Of a DNA stretch of 64,000 nucleotides, positions 53,988 through 63,983 are shown piece by piece. The notes under the pieces were generated by a model. The model had not been told where the DNA came from. It made no database searches and saw only the letters and a list, made by a program, of their open reading frames with translations. How positions within the stretch are numbered: position 1 is the first letter of the stretch; every line of letters starts with the position of its first letter. Location of the stretch: positions 10,862 through 74,861 of the forward strand of contig CAZDEE010000005.1 in assembly GCA_964504595.1 (NCBI GenBank). The letters are read 5' to 3'. This DNA comes from CAG-826 sp964504595. GTDB taxonomy: Bacteria; Bacillota_I; Bacilli_A; RFN20; CAG-826. Made by a program: the position numbers and the translations under genes.

Positions 53988-54457
53988 TTTTCAGAATCAG
54001 AAGTAGAGGCTGGCTTTTTAAAAACAAAATATTTTTGATAAAAGAATTCACTAACAAGATTGATAATCATTGTCATGGCTAATATTAAATATTCATTTGC
54101 ACCATTTTTATCTACAAGTAGGTGTGTCCATAGTAATTGAAGTGGGGTGAAAACTACATAGAATGCCGCAACTTTAAGCATAGCAATTGTGATATTACTT
54201 GCATCTTTAAATGTGAACTTACGATTAAAGGTGAAATTCCATAAAACTGATAGAATTAAAGCGATTGTAGAAGCTAACCAAACTAACCCTAAATCATCGA
54301 AGTGACATATTTCAAGAAGTATGGTTTCAGTTAATAGTTGTATTGCACCGGCAGAACCTGAAAAAATGACAAACTTTAATGTTTGCATTAGATTTTCATT
54401 TTTCGAATTTTTATCATTATTTTCTTCTTTTATTTCATTTTCAATTTTTTCACTCAT
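53984..54457 (-). CDS. GtrA-family membrane protein
   Basis: The 157-residue protein has four membrane helices following the GtrA plan (KFVIFSGSAGAIQLL, ALILSVLWNFTFNRKFTFKDA, LVSEFFYQKYFVFK). An acidic/Asn-rich N-terminal tail (SEKIENEIKEENNDKN) precedes the first helix. GtrA proteins flip or transfer polyprenyl-linked sugars in cell-surface glycan synthesis. The sugar is unknown. Confidence 0.85.
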   Translation of the reverse strand: MSEKIENEIKEENNDKNSKNENLMQTLKFVIFSGSAGAIQLLTETILLEICHFDDLGLVWLASTIALILSVLWNFTFNRKFTFKDASNITIAMLKVAAFYVVFTPLQLLWTHLLVDKNGANEYLILAMTMIINLVSEFFYQKYFVFKKPASTSDSEN

Positions 54458-54742
54458 AGTAAATTACTCCTTATTTTCACTAGTTTATACTAAAAAAAGT
54501 GAAAATAAAAGTAGTAATTGTTCTCATTTTAAAGACCAAATGGATTGTTTTTTGATTTTATTTGATTAATCGTTATCAATTTGTGCCAATATTAAAAATA
54601 TTGACATTGTTTTTTTAAAGTATATAATTTATACATATTAATTTATAGAAACGATGCATTTAAATATATAAGTACTTAACTAAATAGCGATAATGTATCA
54701 TTTCTTACTTGAATATTTAGCAAAAGAAAGGCGGATGAATTT

Positions 54743-57370
54743 ATGAAATTAATCAAGAAGATGGTTCGTGTTTTGTTATTTGTTTTCATAATTTTTGGAA
54801 GTTTTAGTTGTGGAGGAGAAACTTCTACAATTAACGGAATAACAATTAACGTTTTATCTAACAGTGGAAAGAAATTAGAAGATGTAGAAGTTAAATTGTA
54901 TCAAAAAAACAAATTATTTATATCTTCAAAAACCAACGAAGAAGGAAAAGTCTTTTTTGATACTCCACTTAAAAAATATGATATTAAATTAGATAACATT
55001 CCAAGTGGTTATTATTTAGATCAACAATATAAAACCGATACAAAAACTAGCACATATGATGTAGTTTTGTATTCAAAAATAATTGATGGTGATCGACCAC
55101 AAGATGCTGGAAATTATTCTGTTGGCGATGTTGTATATGATCACTCGTTTATAAATACCGATGGAGATGAACTTAAATTATCATCTTTACTTGACGATTA
55201 TAAAGCAATTTTTATTAACTTTTTCTATATTGGTTGTACATGGTGTGAGAGAGAATTTCCATTCTTACAAGAAGGTTATGAACTTTATAACGATAAGATT
55301 GCGGTAATTGCCTTATCTTACCAAGATACACTTGATGCAATGTCAGCTTACAAGAATTATTATAAATACACATTTAATTTTTGCTTCGATGCTGATATGT
55401 TTACAAGTTATTTTTCAGTTACAGGATTTCCTACTTCAATTTTGATTGATCGTTATGGAGTAATTCGTGTTTTCCATGACTCAGCAATTTTAGCAGTTGA
55501 TAATTTCACAGAAATGTTTGAAAAGTATACAAGCGATAGTTATGTTCCAAAAGAAGAAGGTTCTGAAGATGGTGGAGATGTTATTAAACCAACAGTTACC
55601 ATGCCAGAATCTAAAGATATTGAAGCGGCAATTAACGGAAAAGATTTTACGTCAAGTTGGTATGCTGATCCATATGAAGGAACTGCAGAGTATTCATGGC
55701 CATGGGTGTTAAGCGAAGATGGTAAATCGATTTATCCATCTAATAGCAAAGTTAATACTTCAAGTGCAAAAATATATACCAAAGTCCATTTGAAAGCAAA
55801 TCAAGTATTTGTTTTTGATTTCTTACCATCAACAGAAGAATATGGTGATTATTTAAATGTTTATGTAGATGGAATTATAGAATTCTCTATCAGTGGAGTT
55901 AATGTTAATTGGTTAACATCATACGCTTTTATTGCTAGTGATGAAGCTGATTATGAAATAGCATTTGTTTATGAAAAAGATGATGATACTCATACTGGTA
56001 ACGATAAAGTTTTAATTAACAATGTCCGTATTATTAATGATAGTGAAATTACTGAGGAAATGTATCTTCGTAAGCATGCATCTTATGGATATAGTGAAAC
56101 GACAAAAAGATATGAAAACAAGGTTGATATTTTCTTAAATCAAAATGATGGCTATTATCATGTTAATAGTGTTAATGGACCTTTACTTTTATTAGATATG
56201 ATGGGAGCGTACGCGAATCATTATACATATGTACCTATTTATCAATTAATTTCTGCAGGTAATTTTAAGCTTGGTAATACTGATTATACTTCACGTATGG
56301 AAGAATATTATGTTTGGGCCTATAATAACGATCTTGGCTCCACTCCAGTGACTGAAGAATTAAAAACAATTTTAGAAGAATTCACACTATATTATTACCG
56401 TAACCAAAATGGAAATACTGATGGTTATAATAATCAATGGCTCGATTTATGTTGTTATTATGTTGGATATAATAAAAATGGTGTTGAATTATCAGATCCA
56501 ATTAAAGGCTTATCTACAATGTCATCTTTTGAAGCAAAATTAGGTGATCAAAATTTTGTTAATATTGAAAGATTTACCATGCCAAGAGGAATATTATGTA
56601 AATTTACTCCAACAGAAAGTGGCGTTTATAAAATTAATAGTGTTTCAAATAATAATGTAGTCGCGTGGATTTTCTTAAATGATGATCGTAACAATGGATT
56701 ATATTTTGAAAGTACTACAGCAGAACGTTATTATAGTATTACAGACATATCAGATCCTAACTATATTGATAATTATTCCAAAAACTATAATATGTATGTC
56801 TATTTAGAAGCGGGTACTTCATATTATATTTGTTCTGGATTTGATGATATGTATGAGACCGGTACAATTCAATTCAATATTGAATTACTTGATGATGATT
56901 TTACATATTTTAGATTATGTTCTTTTGGACCATTTACTTCTGAAAATGATGATTTAACTGGTGATGTTATTATTGGAGATGGCATTAATTATGAATTAGG
57001 CGAGGATGGTTATTATCATGAGAAATATAGTGATGGTACTTTAGGTTCAATTATTTATTGTGATTTCACTTATGCTTCTTATTTGAATTACTCAATCAAC
57101 TATCTAATTGAAAATAATTATTTCAACTTTAAATATGATCAATATGAAGAACAAGTTGGCGATGGAAATGATTATACTGAAGTAATGAAAGAATATCAAA
57201 AGAAAATTATTACTGAAAATAATATTACTAAAGGATGTGTTCCAGTAGATACTCAACTTGCTCAAATACTACAAGAATTAATGGATATTTATACCTTTGA
57301 TGGTGTAAAAGGTTCATGGCTTAAATTATGTTACTACTATAAAAATGTCGCATTATCGGAGGGAAAATAA
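54743..57370 (+). CDS. Large lipoprotein with TlpA/thioredoxin-like domain and repeated C-terminal module
   Basis: The 875-residue protein has a signal sequence ending in SFSC (C27, a loose lipobox). About 30-110 is a Cna-B/carboxypeptidase-regulatory-like beta domain (SNSGKKLEDVEVKLYQ). A TlpA/AhpC-type thioredoxin domain follows at about 125-270 with C165-T-W-C168 and a cis-Pro in GFPTS. A ligand-binding-like beta region sits in the middle. Two copies of a ~100-residue module (about 470-575 and 754-868), sharing YH...DG, PV..EL/QL and WL.LC.YY, close the protein. The thioredoxin pair suggests an extracytoplasmic reductase or oxidase. The partner is unknown. Co-transcribed with the next lipoprotein (1-base gap). 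Confidence 0.85.
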   Translation: MKLIKKMVRVLLFVFIIFGSFSCGGETSTINGITINVLSNSGKKLEDVEVKLYQKNKLFISSKTNEEGKVFFDTPLKKYDIKLDNIPSGYYLDQQYKTDTKTSTYDVVLYSKIIDGDRPQDAGNYSVGDVVYDHSFINTDGDELKLSSLLDDYKAIFINFFYIGCTWCEREFPFLQEGYELYNDKIAVIALSYQDTLDAMSAYKNYYKYTFNFCFDADMFTSYFSVTGFPTSILIDRYGVIRVFHDSAILAVDNFTEMFEKYTSDSYVPKEEGSEDGGDVIKPTVTMPESKDIEAAINGKDFTSSWYADPYEGTAEYSWPWVLSEDGKSIYPSNSKVNTSSAKIYTKVHLKANQVFVFDFLPSTEEYGDYLNVYVDGIIEFSISGVNVNWLTSYAFIASDEADYEIAFVYEKDDDTHTGNDKVLINNVRIINDSEITEEMYLRKHASYGYSETTKRYENKVDIFLNQNDGYYHVNSVNGPLLLLDMMGAYANHYTYVPIYQLISAGNFKLGNTDYTSRMEEYYVWAYNNDLGSTPVTEELKTILEEFTLYYYRNQNGNTDGYNNQWLDLCCYYVGYNKNGVELSDPIKGLSTMSSFEAKLGDQNFVNIERFTMPRGILCKFTPTESGVYKINSVSNNNVVAWIFLNDDRNNGLYFESTTAERYYSITDISDPNYIDNYSKNYNMYVYLEAGTSYYICSGFDDMYETGTIQFNIELLDDDFTYFRLCSFGPFTSENDDLTGDVIIGDGINYELGEDGYYHEKYSDGTLGSIIYCDFTYASYLNYSINYLIENNYFNFKYDQYEEQVGDGNDYTEVMKEYQKKIITENNITKGCVPVDTQLAQILQELMDIYTFDGVKGSWLKLCYYYKNVALSEGK

Positions 57371-57371
57371 T

Positions 57372-58649
57372 ATGAGAAAACAATTATTATTACTTATTCC
57401 CGCTTTGTTACTTGTTGGTTGCGGAGGAGAAAATGTGACTACAAGCGATGTTAATTCTAATGGCACCACTAATGAAACTACTGCAACTCAACCAGTTGTG
57501 GAAGAATATGTTGTTAATGTTAAATATCCTACTGGTAAATCTGTTACTGGTGATGTTAGCGTTGAATGGTGGAATGAAGACGGACTTATTAAATCAGTTT
57601 TAGTTGATGATAAAGGCACTGCTTCATCAAGTGATTTAACCGATGGAGTTTATAATATTCGTCTTAGTAATATTCCTGAAGGATATGCATATGATCCAAA
57701 TGGATATGAAGTAAATGAATCTAAGAAAAAGATAACCATTTTCTTATCATCGATTATTGAATATGAAGAAGGCGATGGAACTAAATATGAGCAAGGAAAA
57801 GATAAAGGACCATATTTTATTAAATCAAATGGTGCTTATAATGTTTCTTTGACAAATGAAAATCCAATTAAATATTATGCTTTTAAGCCAAGTAATCCAG
57901 GTAAGTTTATTATTGAATCTTGGACTACTGACTGTGATCCTATTTTATATATATATGGTAGTAATTTTGCTTTCATTCCTGATATTGTAGATGATGATTC
58001 TATCTTTGATAACGTTAGCAAATTAAATAAGAATTTCAAATATGATCTTGATATTTCAAGCAAGACTTATGGTCCTGAGGGCAGTGATTATGCAATTGTT
58101 TTTGGAGTATCGGTTAATGATGAAAATAAGGAAGTTAGTTTCCCTATTAATATTAAATGTTTAGAGGTCTATGATTTTTATGATCCAAATTCAACTTCGA
58201 AAGTTGTAGATGCAGTTGCGGAAAATGTCCCAGAAGTTTATGCTCGTCCTAGTAATGCCTCAATTGCGGTTCCTAAAATAAATGGCAGTGATATTCCTGT
58301 TTATAATGAAACTGATGGATTGTATCATTTAAATACTCAAGATGGTCCGGTTTTGTTAGCGAATATTGATCATAAAAATGATTTATTTTATGAATCTTTT
58401 GTTGATATGCAATCTGGAGAAGCTTCTGATAGAGCCTTTACATTTGATGGCGTTAATTATAATAACTTTATTACTCAATATAAGGCTGCGATTAATATAG
58501 ATGGTTTAGTTCCGGTAAATCAAGAATTAAAGAATTTCCTAGATTTATTTATGAAAAATGATCGTGCAGGAATTTTAGCATTTGAAGGACTAACATATAG
58601 TAGTTATTCATGGCTTGCATGTTGTAGTTATTATCTAATTGTCGAATAA
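57372..58649 (+). CDS. Lipoprotein sharing domains with its upstream neighbour
   Basis: The 425-residue protein has a lipobox LVGC (C17) and a Thr-rich linker. A Cna-B-like domain (about 45-115, SVEWWNEDGLIKSVLVDDKG ... IPEGYAYDP) is equivalent to that of the preceding protein. One copy of the same ~100-residue C-terminal module (315-421, DGLYHLNTQDGPVLL ... LVPVNQELKNFLDLF ... SWLACCSYY) closes it. There is no thioredoxin domain. Clearly homologous in its ends to the upstream gene. The stop-to-start gap is 1 base, so a two-gene operon. Function unknown. Confidence 0.8.
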   Translation: MRKQLLLLIPALLLVGCGGENVTTSDVNSNGTTNETTATQPVVEEYVVNVKYPTGKSVTGDVSVEWWNEDGLIKSVLVDDKGTASSSDLTDGVYNIRLSNIPEGYAYDPNGYEVNESKKKITIFLSSIIEYEEGDGTKYEQGKDKGPYFIKSNGAYNVSLTNENPIKYYAFKPSNPGKFIIESWTTDCDPILYIYGSNFAFIPDIVDDDSIFDNVSKLNKNFKYDLDISSKTYGPEGSDYAIVFGVSVNDENKEVSFPINIKCLEVYDFYDPNSTSKVVDAVAENVPEVYARPSNASIAVPKINGSDIPVYNETDGLYHLNTQDGPVLLANIDHKNDLFYESFVDMQSGEASDRAFTFDGVNYNNFITQYKAAINIDGLVPVNQELKNFLDLFMKNDRAGILAFEGLTYSSYSWLACCSYYLIVE

Positions 58650-58664
58650 ATTAGTTTTATTATT

Positions 58665-58718
58665 AATATCACTAAGCTGCTTATCTAAAATGATAAGTTT
58701 AGTTTAGTGATATTTTTA
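58665..58718 (+). terminator. Two-part intrinsic terminator
   Basis: AATATCACTAA (58665-58675) pairs with TTAGTGATATT (58704-58714). An inner CTTATC/GATAAG stem lies inside the loop. TTTT follows. Confidence 0.8.
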
Positions 58719-58797
58719 TTTTTAGATGAATAAGATTAGTTAATACTTGGATATTGATATTTTCAAGATTTAACACGTAAAAAAATTAAAAAAAGTG

Positions 58798-58825
58798 TTG
58801 CAAACAAGTATTGACATGATATAAT
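58798..58825 (+). promoter_or_regulatory. Promoter of the lipoprotein gene at 59079
   Basis: TTGCAA (58798-58803) and TATAAT (58820-58825), 16-base spacer. Transcription would start near 58832, giving a leader of about 245 bases before the next start codon. Confidence 0.6.
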
Positions 58826-59078
58826 AATTAAAAATTATTTGGACAGTGGTCGTCCCTTTACATCATTTATTTGAAAAAACAGGAATATTTGCCCAATATT
58901 TTTATTATAAAAGGAAGGAGGAAATTTAATTAATATAAAAAATGATAACAATTGATAATCTGTTTTTTTCTCCTTTTAGGAAAAAGTGCTTATAGAGAAT
59001 AATACTTTTTCGCCATATAAAAAAAGGAAAATATTTATTTAAAAATCATAACAATAAAAAAATAGGAGGATAAAAGTT
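58826..59078 (+). other. Long leader of unknown function
   Basis: The leader has a GGAC...GTCC hairpin near 58841-58855 and an AAAAAGT/ACTTTTT stem (58981-58987 with 59004-59010) that looks like an attenuator. A second ribosome-like AAGGAAGGAGG near 58913-58923 has no good start codon after it. A 17-codon frame (ATG at 58941) is present. Nothing here matches a known riboswitch. Confidence 0.4.
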
Positions 59079-61292
59079 ATGAAAAAGCAAAATTTATTAT
59101 TAATGTTAGCTTCTGTTACCGCACTTTGTGTTGGTTGTAAAAATGGAAATGAAACAACATCTGGCTCAGGCCAAGAACCAACAGGAACACCAACTACAGA
59201 AGTGGGACCAACAACGAATTCTGGTTTAACAACAGAGGCCCCATCAACAGCAGCGCCTACGACACCAACTCCAACGACGCCAACCCCAACAACTCCGGTT
59301 GTACCATCAATTACTTTAGATGAATTTGAAAGTGCTATGACAACTGCAAATTCAAAATCCGACTCTATAGCAAGCGGAACTATTAAATATAAAGTTGTCG
59401 GTGGATATTCTCCATGTGATTCCACACTTGTTTATGAATATGGAAAAGATTGTTTCCATTATCAAGAAGACTTCTATGGTGATATCGTTGATTATTATTT
59501 AATTAAAGATGGTAGTGAATATGCCTATGTTCAACAGAATTCCGATGGTGAGTATTTAAAACCATATAGTGATTTCTCTGGTGATGTCATTGATTATCCT
59601 TTTTCAAGTGCTTTTGGAAGTTGGGATAAATACTATGGCGTTGGAAGCTTTATTACTTCAATTTTCACAAATGGAAAAGCAAATGTAAATAAAGATTTCG
59701 CCTATAATTTAAAAGATGGTGTTTATAGTTTTACATTTGGATATTGGACTGCAGGTTATAGTGGAACCCCATCACAATATCATGACACTAAAGTTTCCTT
59801 TGAATTAGGAGAAGCTAAAGAATTTAGTAAATTAAATATTAATGTTGATACTTATGCTTCATCATCTTTTGTCTATGACGATGAACTTGGAGTTGTTTAT
59901 TTAAAAGATGATGCTACAGCAGGCACAAGTAAATCTTATGAAATTACACAAGTAAGAGGAGATAGAAATTATACCTGTCCATTTAAATTATCAGATTTTT
60001 ATGCGACAAGTTTTGATTTATACTATGATGATGAAAAAGTAACTTCTGAAACTACAATTAATGTCGTTAAAGAAGGTGAAGCGAAATTATCAATATCCAA
60101 TATTTTACCAGCAACTGCAAGCTTTGATTTTGATGAATTTGAACTTGTTATAGATGAAGGTAAAGAAGAAGGCGTCAGCGGATATTATGATAATTATTAT
60201 GGAAAATATGTAATCACAGGAATGGAAACTGGTAGTTATACAGTATCTTTAAAAACCAAAAACGTTACAAAAACATTTAAGGTTGAAGTAACTGCTTTAG
60301 TACCAACCTCAGCTTCTTATTATTATGCAGTTTCAAAACCAGATGGTACTTATGAATCAATTATGACTGATAGTAAGACAATTAATGGTTATGTTGATTG
60401 TGAATATGTATTATTTGCTCTTATTGAACCATTTAATGCTGATCAAGAAGTATCCGTTGAAGTAATATCTGGTGGTGATGGTGCTTCATTAGTAACTAGA
60501 AATTTTGCTATTAGTGAATGGGCTGATCCAGAAGATCATTGGTGCTTCAGCGCAAGTGCAGCAGGCACATATGTTGTTAGAATCTCAAGTAAAAATTATT
60601 CATCAGTTTATGTAGATGTTACATTTAATATTTCTGCCGCTCCATCATTTGCTACTGTTTTAACAGCAAATAGCTATGCATATGTTGATTATAGCGGAAT
60701 TAAATATGTATTTGATTTTGCTCCATCAGCTGATGATAATAAAGGCACAGTAACAATTACAGATCATGCTTCATCTAAGACAGAATCAGCATCTTATGAA
60801 ATTAGCGCTAGTGACTATGGATATAAAATGGCATTAACTCATGTTAGTGGCGAATCATTTGAAATTTCTGAATTAGCTTTATCAGAATCCTATGATTTAT
60901 TCATATATGAAGAATCTGAATATAGTGAAGTAGGATCATATGCAATTCTTTCAGTTGTAACTCCTGAATTATATTTATGTGGTGGTTGGACTGGAGATAT
61001 TGAAGGATTTACTTTAGAGATGACGGTTAATCAAGATAAATCTGTTTCAATTAATTTCTATAGTAGCGATTATACAGTTTATCAAAATGCGTTTGGTTAT
61101 ATTTCATTAACTGAAGGTGAAAACGGATATACTGGTATAATTACGGCATATGAAACATATGAGGACTCAAAAATTGAATTTCCAATTTCTTTAACATTAA
61201 ATGAAGATTTATCTTCAATGAGTATATCATTAGTCGTTGATGGAACAACTTATAATTTTACATTAACCGTTCCTTCATATGATGAATATTAA
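59079..61292 (+). CDS. Large lipoprotein with Thr-Pro-rich linker
   Basis: The 737-residue protein has a lipobox LCVGC (C20) followed by a Thr/Pro-rich spacer with a repeating TTPTP unit (about 45-70). The main body is beta-rich, with Ig-like stretches (GSYTVSLKTKNVTKTFKVEV, AGTYVVRISSKNYSSVYVDVTFNIS). No catalytic motif seen. A ribosome site (AGGAGGA) precedes ATG. Probably surface-exposed. It is not recognised as a named family. Confidence 0.75.
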   Translation: MKKQNLLLMLASVTALCVGCKNGNETTSGSGQEPTGTPTTEVGPTTNSGLTTEAPSTAAPTTPTPTTPTPTTPVVPSITLDEFESAMTTANSKSDSIASGTIKYKVVGGYSPCDSTLVYEYGKDCFHYQEDFYGDIVDYYLIKDGSEYAYVQQNSDGEYLKPYSDFSGDVIDYPFSSAFGSWDKYYGVGSFITSIFTNGKANVNKDFAYNLKDGVYSFTFGYWTAGYSGTPSQYHDTKVSFELGEAKEFSKLNINVDTYASSSFVYDDELGVVYLKDDATAGTSKSYEITQVRGDRNYTCPFKLSDFYATSFDLYYDDEKVTSETTINVVKEGEAKLSISNILPATASFDFDEFELVIDEGKEEGVSGYYDNYYGKYVITGMETGSYTVSLKTKNVTKTFKVEVTALVPTSASYYYAVSKPDGTYESIMTDSKTINGYVDCEYVLFALIEPFNADQEVSVEVISGGDGASLVTRNFAISEWADPEDHWCFSASAAGTYVVRISSKNYSSVYVDVTFNISAAPSFATVLTANSYAYVDYSGIKYVFDFAPSADDNKGTVTITDHASSKTESASYEISASDYGYKMALTHVSGESFEISELALSESYDLFIYEESEYSEVGSYAILSVVTPELYLCGGWTGDIEGFTLEMTVNQDKSVSINFYSSDYTVYQNAFGYISLTEGENGYTGIITAYETYEDSKIEFPISLTLNEDLSSMSISLVVDGTTYNFTLTVPSYDEY

Positions 61293-61310
61293 TTAGATTA
61301 TCGTTTAATT

Positions 61311-61352
61311 ATTTGCGTTCTTACTTTTTGTGGGAACGCAAATTTGCGTTTT
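61311..61352 (+). terminator. Stem-loop between lipoprotein genes
   Basis: ATTTGCGTTC (61311-61320) pairs with GAACGCAAAT (61334-61343). The adjacent AACGCAAATTTGCGTT (61335-61350) is itself a perfect palindrome. TTTTATT follows, so either stem may terminate. Confidence 0.65.
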
Positions 61353-61376
61353 ATTCTATTAAGGAGTGATTAAGTT

Positions 61377-63983
61377 ATGAATACTAATACACAAAAAATA
61401 TTTTTATTGGCTTTAGCGATATGTACTCTTGCAAGTTGTGGAAATAAAGATAATAATCCAACCTCCTCAAGCAATAGCGGAACAAATAAAGTATCTTTAG
61501 AAACTGCGATTAAGAATACAGAAAACAATTATACGGTTGAATTTGCTTCAACATTTGGTTTTTCATATAATTGGGAAATTAATTCTCCAGATTTATATTA
61601 TTATGCGCCGATGTTTGGAGGATATGTTCAACTTGAAGAAGATAAAGGCTTTTATCATAGTTATGATTTTGAGTCAACATCAGATTCAATATACGATGGT
61701 ATTTTAAATGTTCATGGTAGAACTGCTTTTACAAGTGATAGAGAGTACTTATATTCTCAAAAAATCATGGACATATTAAAAAAGCATTTAATTGATTTTG
61801 AGCCTGCAAAAGAAGAAAATGTTTATTTTTGCCGGGTTAGAGATTTAGCGTATGAATTTAAAAACTATTTCCAAAGTCATTCATTTTCTTATTGTAATTA
61901 TTTTGAATTAGTTGTTGGCGAAGATGGAAGATTATCAAAATTAATTCCTTATGAAGTCGATAGTGCTAATGGAAAAGTTTCTATCGCGGATATTTCATTT
62001 AAATCATTTGATTTAAATACATATGAACCATATAATTTATGGAGCAATGAAGGTCGTAAAATTGATTTACGAATAATTGATCTTAAATATGGTGGAATGA
62101 TTGATGAAACCCAATATAAATTACTTTATGAAAATGAAGTTTGTAGTATTGAAGGTGTTGTAGCCTCTTTTGATTATAATAATAGTTTTTATATTACTGA
62201 AGAAAATAATTCAACTGGAAATGTTGGAATTCAAGTAACTCTTGATGGCACTCAAGAATTACCTAAACTTAATGAACGAGTTAAAGTGACCGGTAAGGTT
62301 GTTCAAAATCGTTTGGTAGCAAAGATGGAAAATGCTACTTATGAATCTTTAGGTAAATCGGATTTTTATGCTTTCTTTGATGAAGAAATGATTGCCGATT
62401 CATATGGTGGAGGATACTATGCCGCATATATATTCTCACAAACACCAATATATGCCGATTCTGTGTACTCTACATATGCATATATTGAGTCATTACCAAC
62501 ATCGGAAGTAAAAGAAAATCAAAGTGTTGTTATTCCTCTTGTTTGTCCAAAGATGATTTTAGATGATGGTAGCTATTTCACTATGCAATTATTGCTTCCT
62601 GCTAAAATGCCTGTGGATAAAAAGAATGAAGTAATTTTAAATTTAAAACAATTTGGAATATATAATAAGGATAATAATGAAGCTTTAGAATTAAATTTAG
62701 ATAGAATGATATTACGTTTTATCTTTAGTACTTTTAGTGGCTATCATTTGCAATTAGAATATGGTAGTGAGAGCTCAATTTCTAAGCATTTAACACCTAC
62801 AGAAAAGGTATCAAAACGATTAGGGCTTGATAATTTCCCATTCCCTAATGCGGAATCATATTCATGTTTTAGTTTTGGTAACTCAACTGGTTTATATATT
62901 GAAAGCACATATGGTTTAGATAAACATTCTACAACTGGTGTTTATTATAATGTTACTAGTTTAGAAACTTTTCTTTATGAAGCTCAAATTCATAATATGG
63001 AAAGCATTGGTTTTGAATTCTATAAAGAAATAAAAGATGCCACTGGTAGTCGTCATCAAATATATAAATTTAATGATTATTATGCTGATATTCTTTTATC
63101 AAGTGCGCTTTTTGATGATAAATCTTGTAATTTCTCATTATGGTTATATAAAGGTGAATTTGTTCATAAAGCAACCGCTCAAGAAGAATTAGCAAATAGC
63201 CTTTCTTATTTTGATGTTGATGATTTTGTTCAACCGGATTGTGTTCAAGATGCTGATGTGACATTCTGGAAATTGCCAAGTTATGCTGGACGTACATTTG
63301 ATAATAATAATTTGTTACATTGTGTAACCTTAGATTCTAATGAAGATTGTTTCCAACAATTAAGAGATGGTTATAGAAGTAAAGGTTATCAAACATTACG
63401 TCAGGATGGTAAGTTATATACTTATGTAACAAGAGGAGCAACTCATTATTTGTTCTATAAAGATGTAGAGAACTCTAATGAAAAGATATATATTGATATG
63501 GTAACGCGTTCGACAGATGAATATACTTTTGCAGATCATAATTTATTTAAATATCGTTATGAAGTATTAGTTTATAAATCAACAGAACCTTTATCAGCGG
63601 TTTATTCAGAAAATTTAGATAACTTTACCACTTATATGGGTGAAAAATATGGTGATACTTCATTAAAAATTGAATTACCTAAAGATACAAAAATTGAGGA
63701 GTGGCCAGATGCTGGTAATGAAACAAATTATACTTATATCAGTTATGGATATTTATTTGGCTATAATGTATTCCTATACTCAAGTGATTTAAAAGGTGTT
63801 TTTGATACTCTTACAGCATCATTAGAAAAGCAAGGATATACATTAAGTAATACAACCGCAAAAGGCAATGTATGCTACACTAAAAAGACAGGTAATGGAT
63901 TGATGGAATATTCATATATATTTGTTATGAAAACCGATTCTTATGTTAGATTAATAGATAGCACAGGTGGCATTGATTTCTAG
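61377..63983 (+). CDS. Large lipoprotein, unknown function
   Basis: The 868-residue protein has a lipobox LASC (C21) and a Ser/Asn linker. A large beta-rich ectodomain follows. At about 255-330, an EVCSIEGVVASFDYNNSFYITEENNSTG ... LNERVKVTGKVVQ region looks OB-fold-like, as in some bacterial surface DNA- or sugar-binding proteins; this is tentative. Multiple cysteines could form disulfides, in line with a neighbouring thioredoxin-containing lipoprotein. It ends 17 bases before the window edge. Confidence 0.72.
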   Translation: MNTNTQKIFLLALAICTLASCGNKDNNPTSSSNSGTNKVSLETAIKNTENNYTVEFASTFGFSYNWEINSPDLYYYAPMFGGYVQLEEDKGFYHSYDFESTSDSIYDGILNVHGRTAFTSDREYLYSQKIMDILKKHLIDFEPAKEENVYFCRVRDLAYEFKNYFQSHSFSYCNYFELVVGEDGRLSKLIPYEVDSANGKVSIADISFKSFDLNTYEPYNLWSNEGRKIDLRIIDLKYGGMIDETQYKLLYENEVCSIEGVVASFDYNNSFYITEENNSTGNVGIQVTLDGTQELPKLNERVKVTGKVVQNRLVAKMENATYESLGKSDFYAFFDEEMIADSYGGGYYAAYIFSQTPIYADSVYSTYAYIESLPTSEVKENQSVVIPLVCPKMILDDGSYFTMQLLLPAKMPVDKKNEVILNLKQFGIYNKDNNEALELNLDRMILRFIFSTFSGYHLQLEYGSESSISKHLTPTEKVSKRLGLDNFPFPNAESYSCFSFGNSTGLYIESTYGLDKHSTTGVYYNVTSLETFLYEAQIHNMESIGFEFYKEIKDATGSRHQIYKFNDYYADILLSSALFDDKSCNFSLWLYKGEFVHKATAQEELANSLSYFDVDDFVQPDCVQDADVTFWKLPSYAGRTFDNNNLLHCVTLDSNEDCFQQLRDGYRSKGYQTLRQDGKLYTYVTRGATHYLFYKDVENSNEKIYIDMVTRSTDEYTFADHNLFKYRYEVLVYKSTEPLSAVYSENLDNFTTYMGEKYGDTSLKIELPKDTKIEEWPDAGNETNYTYISYGYLFGYNVFLYSSDLKGVFDTLTASLEKQGYTLSNTTAKGNVCYTKKTGNGLMEYSYIFVMKTDSYVRLIDSTGGIDF

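Noticed and set aside
59245..59302. Repeating ACNCCAACNCC units as a CRISPR-like or tandem repeat
   Set aside because: They encode the Thr-Pro linker of a lipoprotein; no repeat-spacer pattern.
59039..59425. Minus-strand open frame rich in Val-Gly opposite the lipoprotein start
   Set aside because: A shadow of the Thr/Pro-rich repeat; no ribosome site or credible start.
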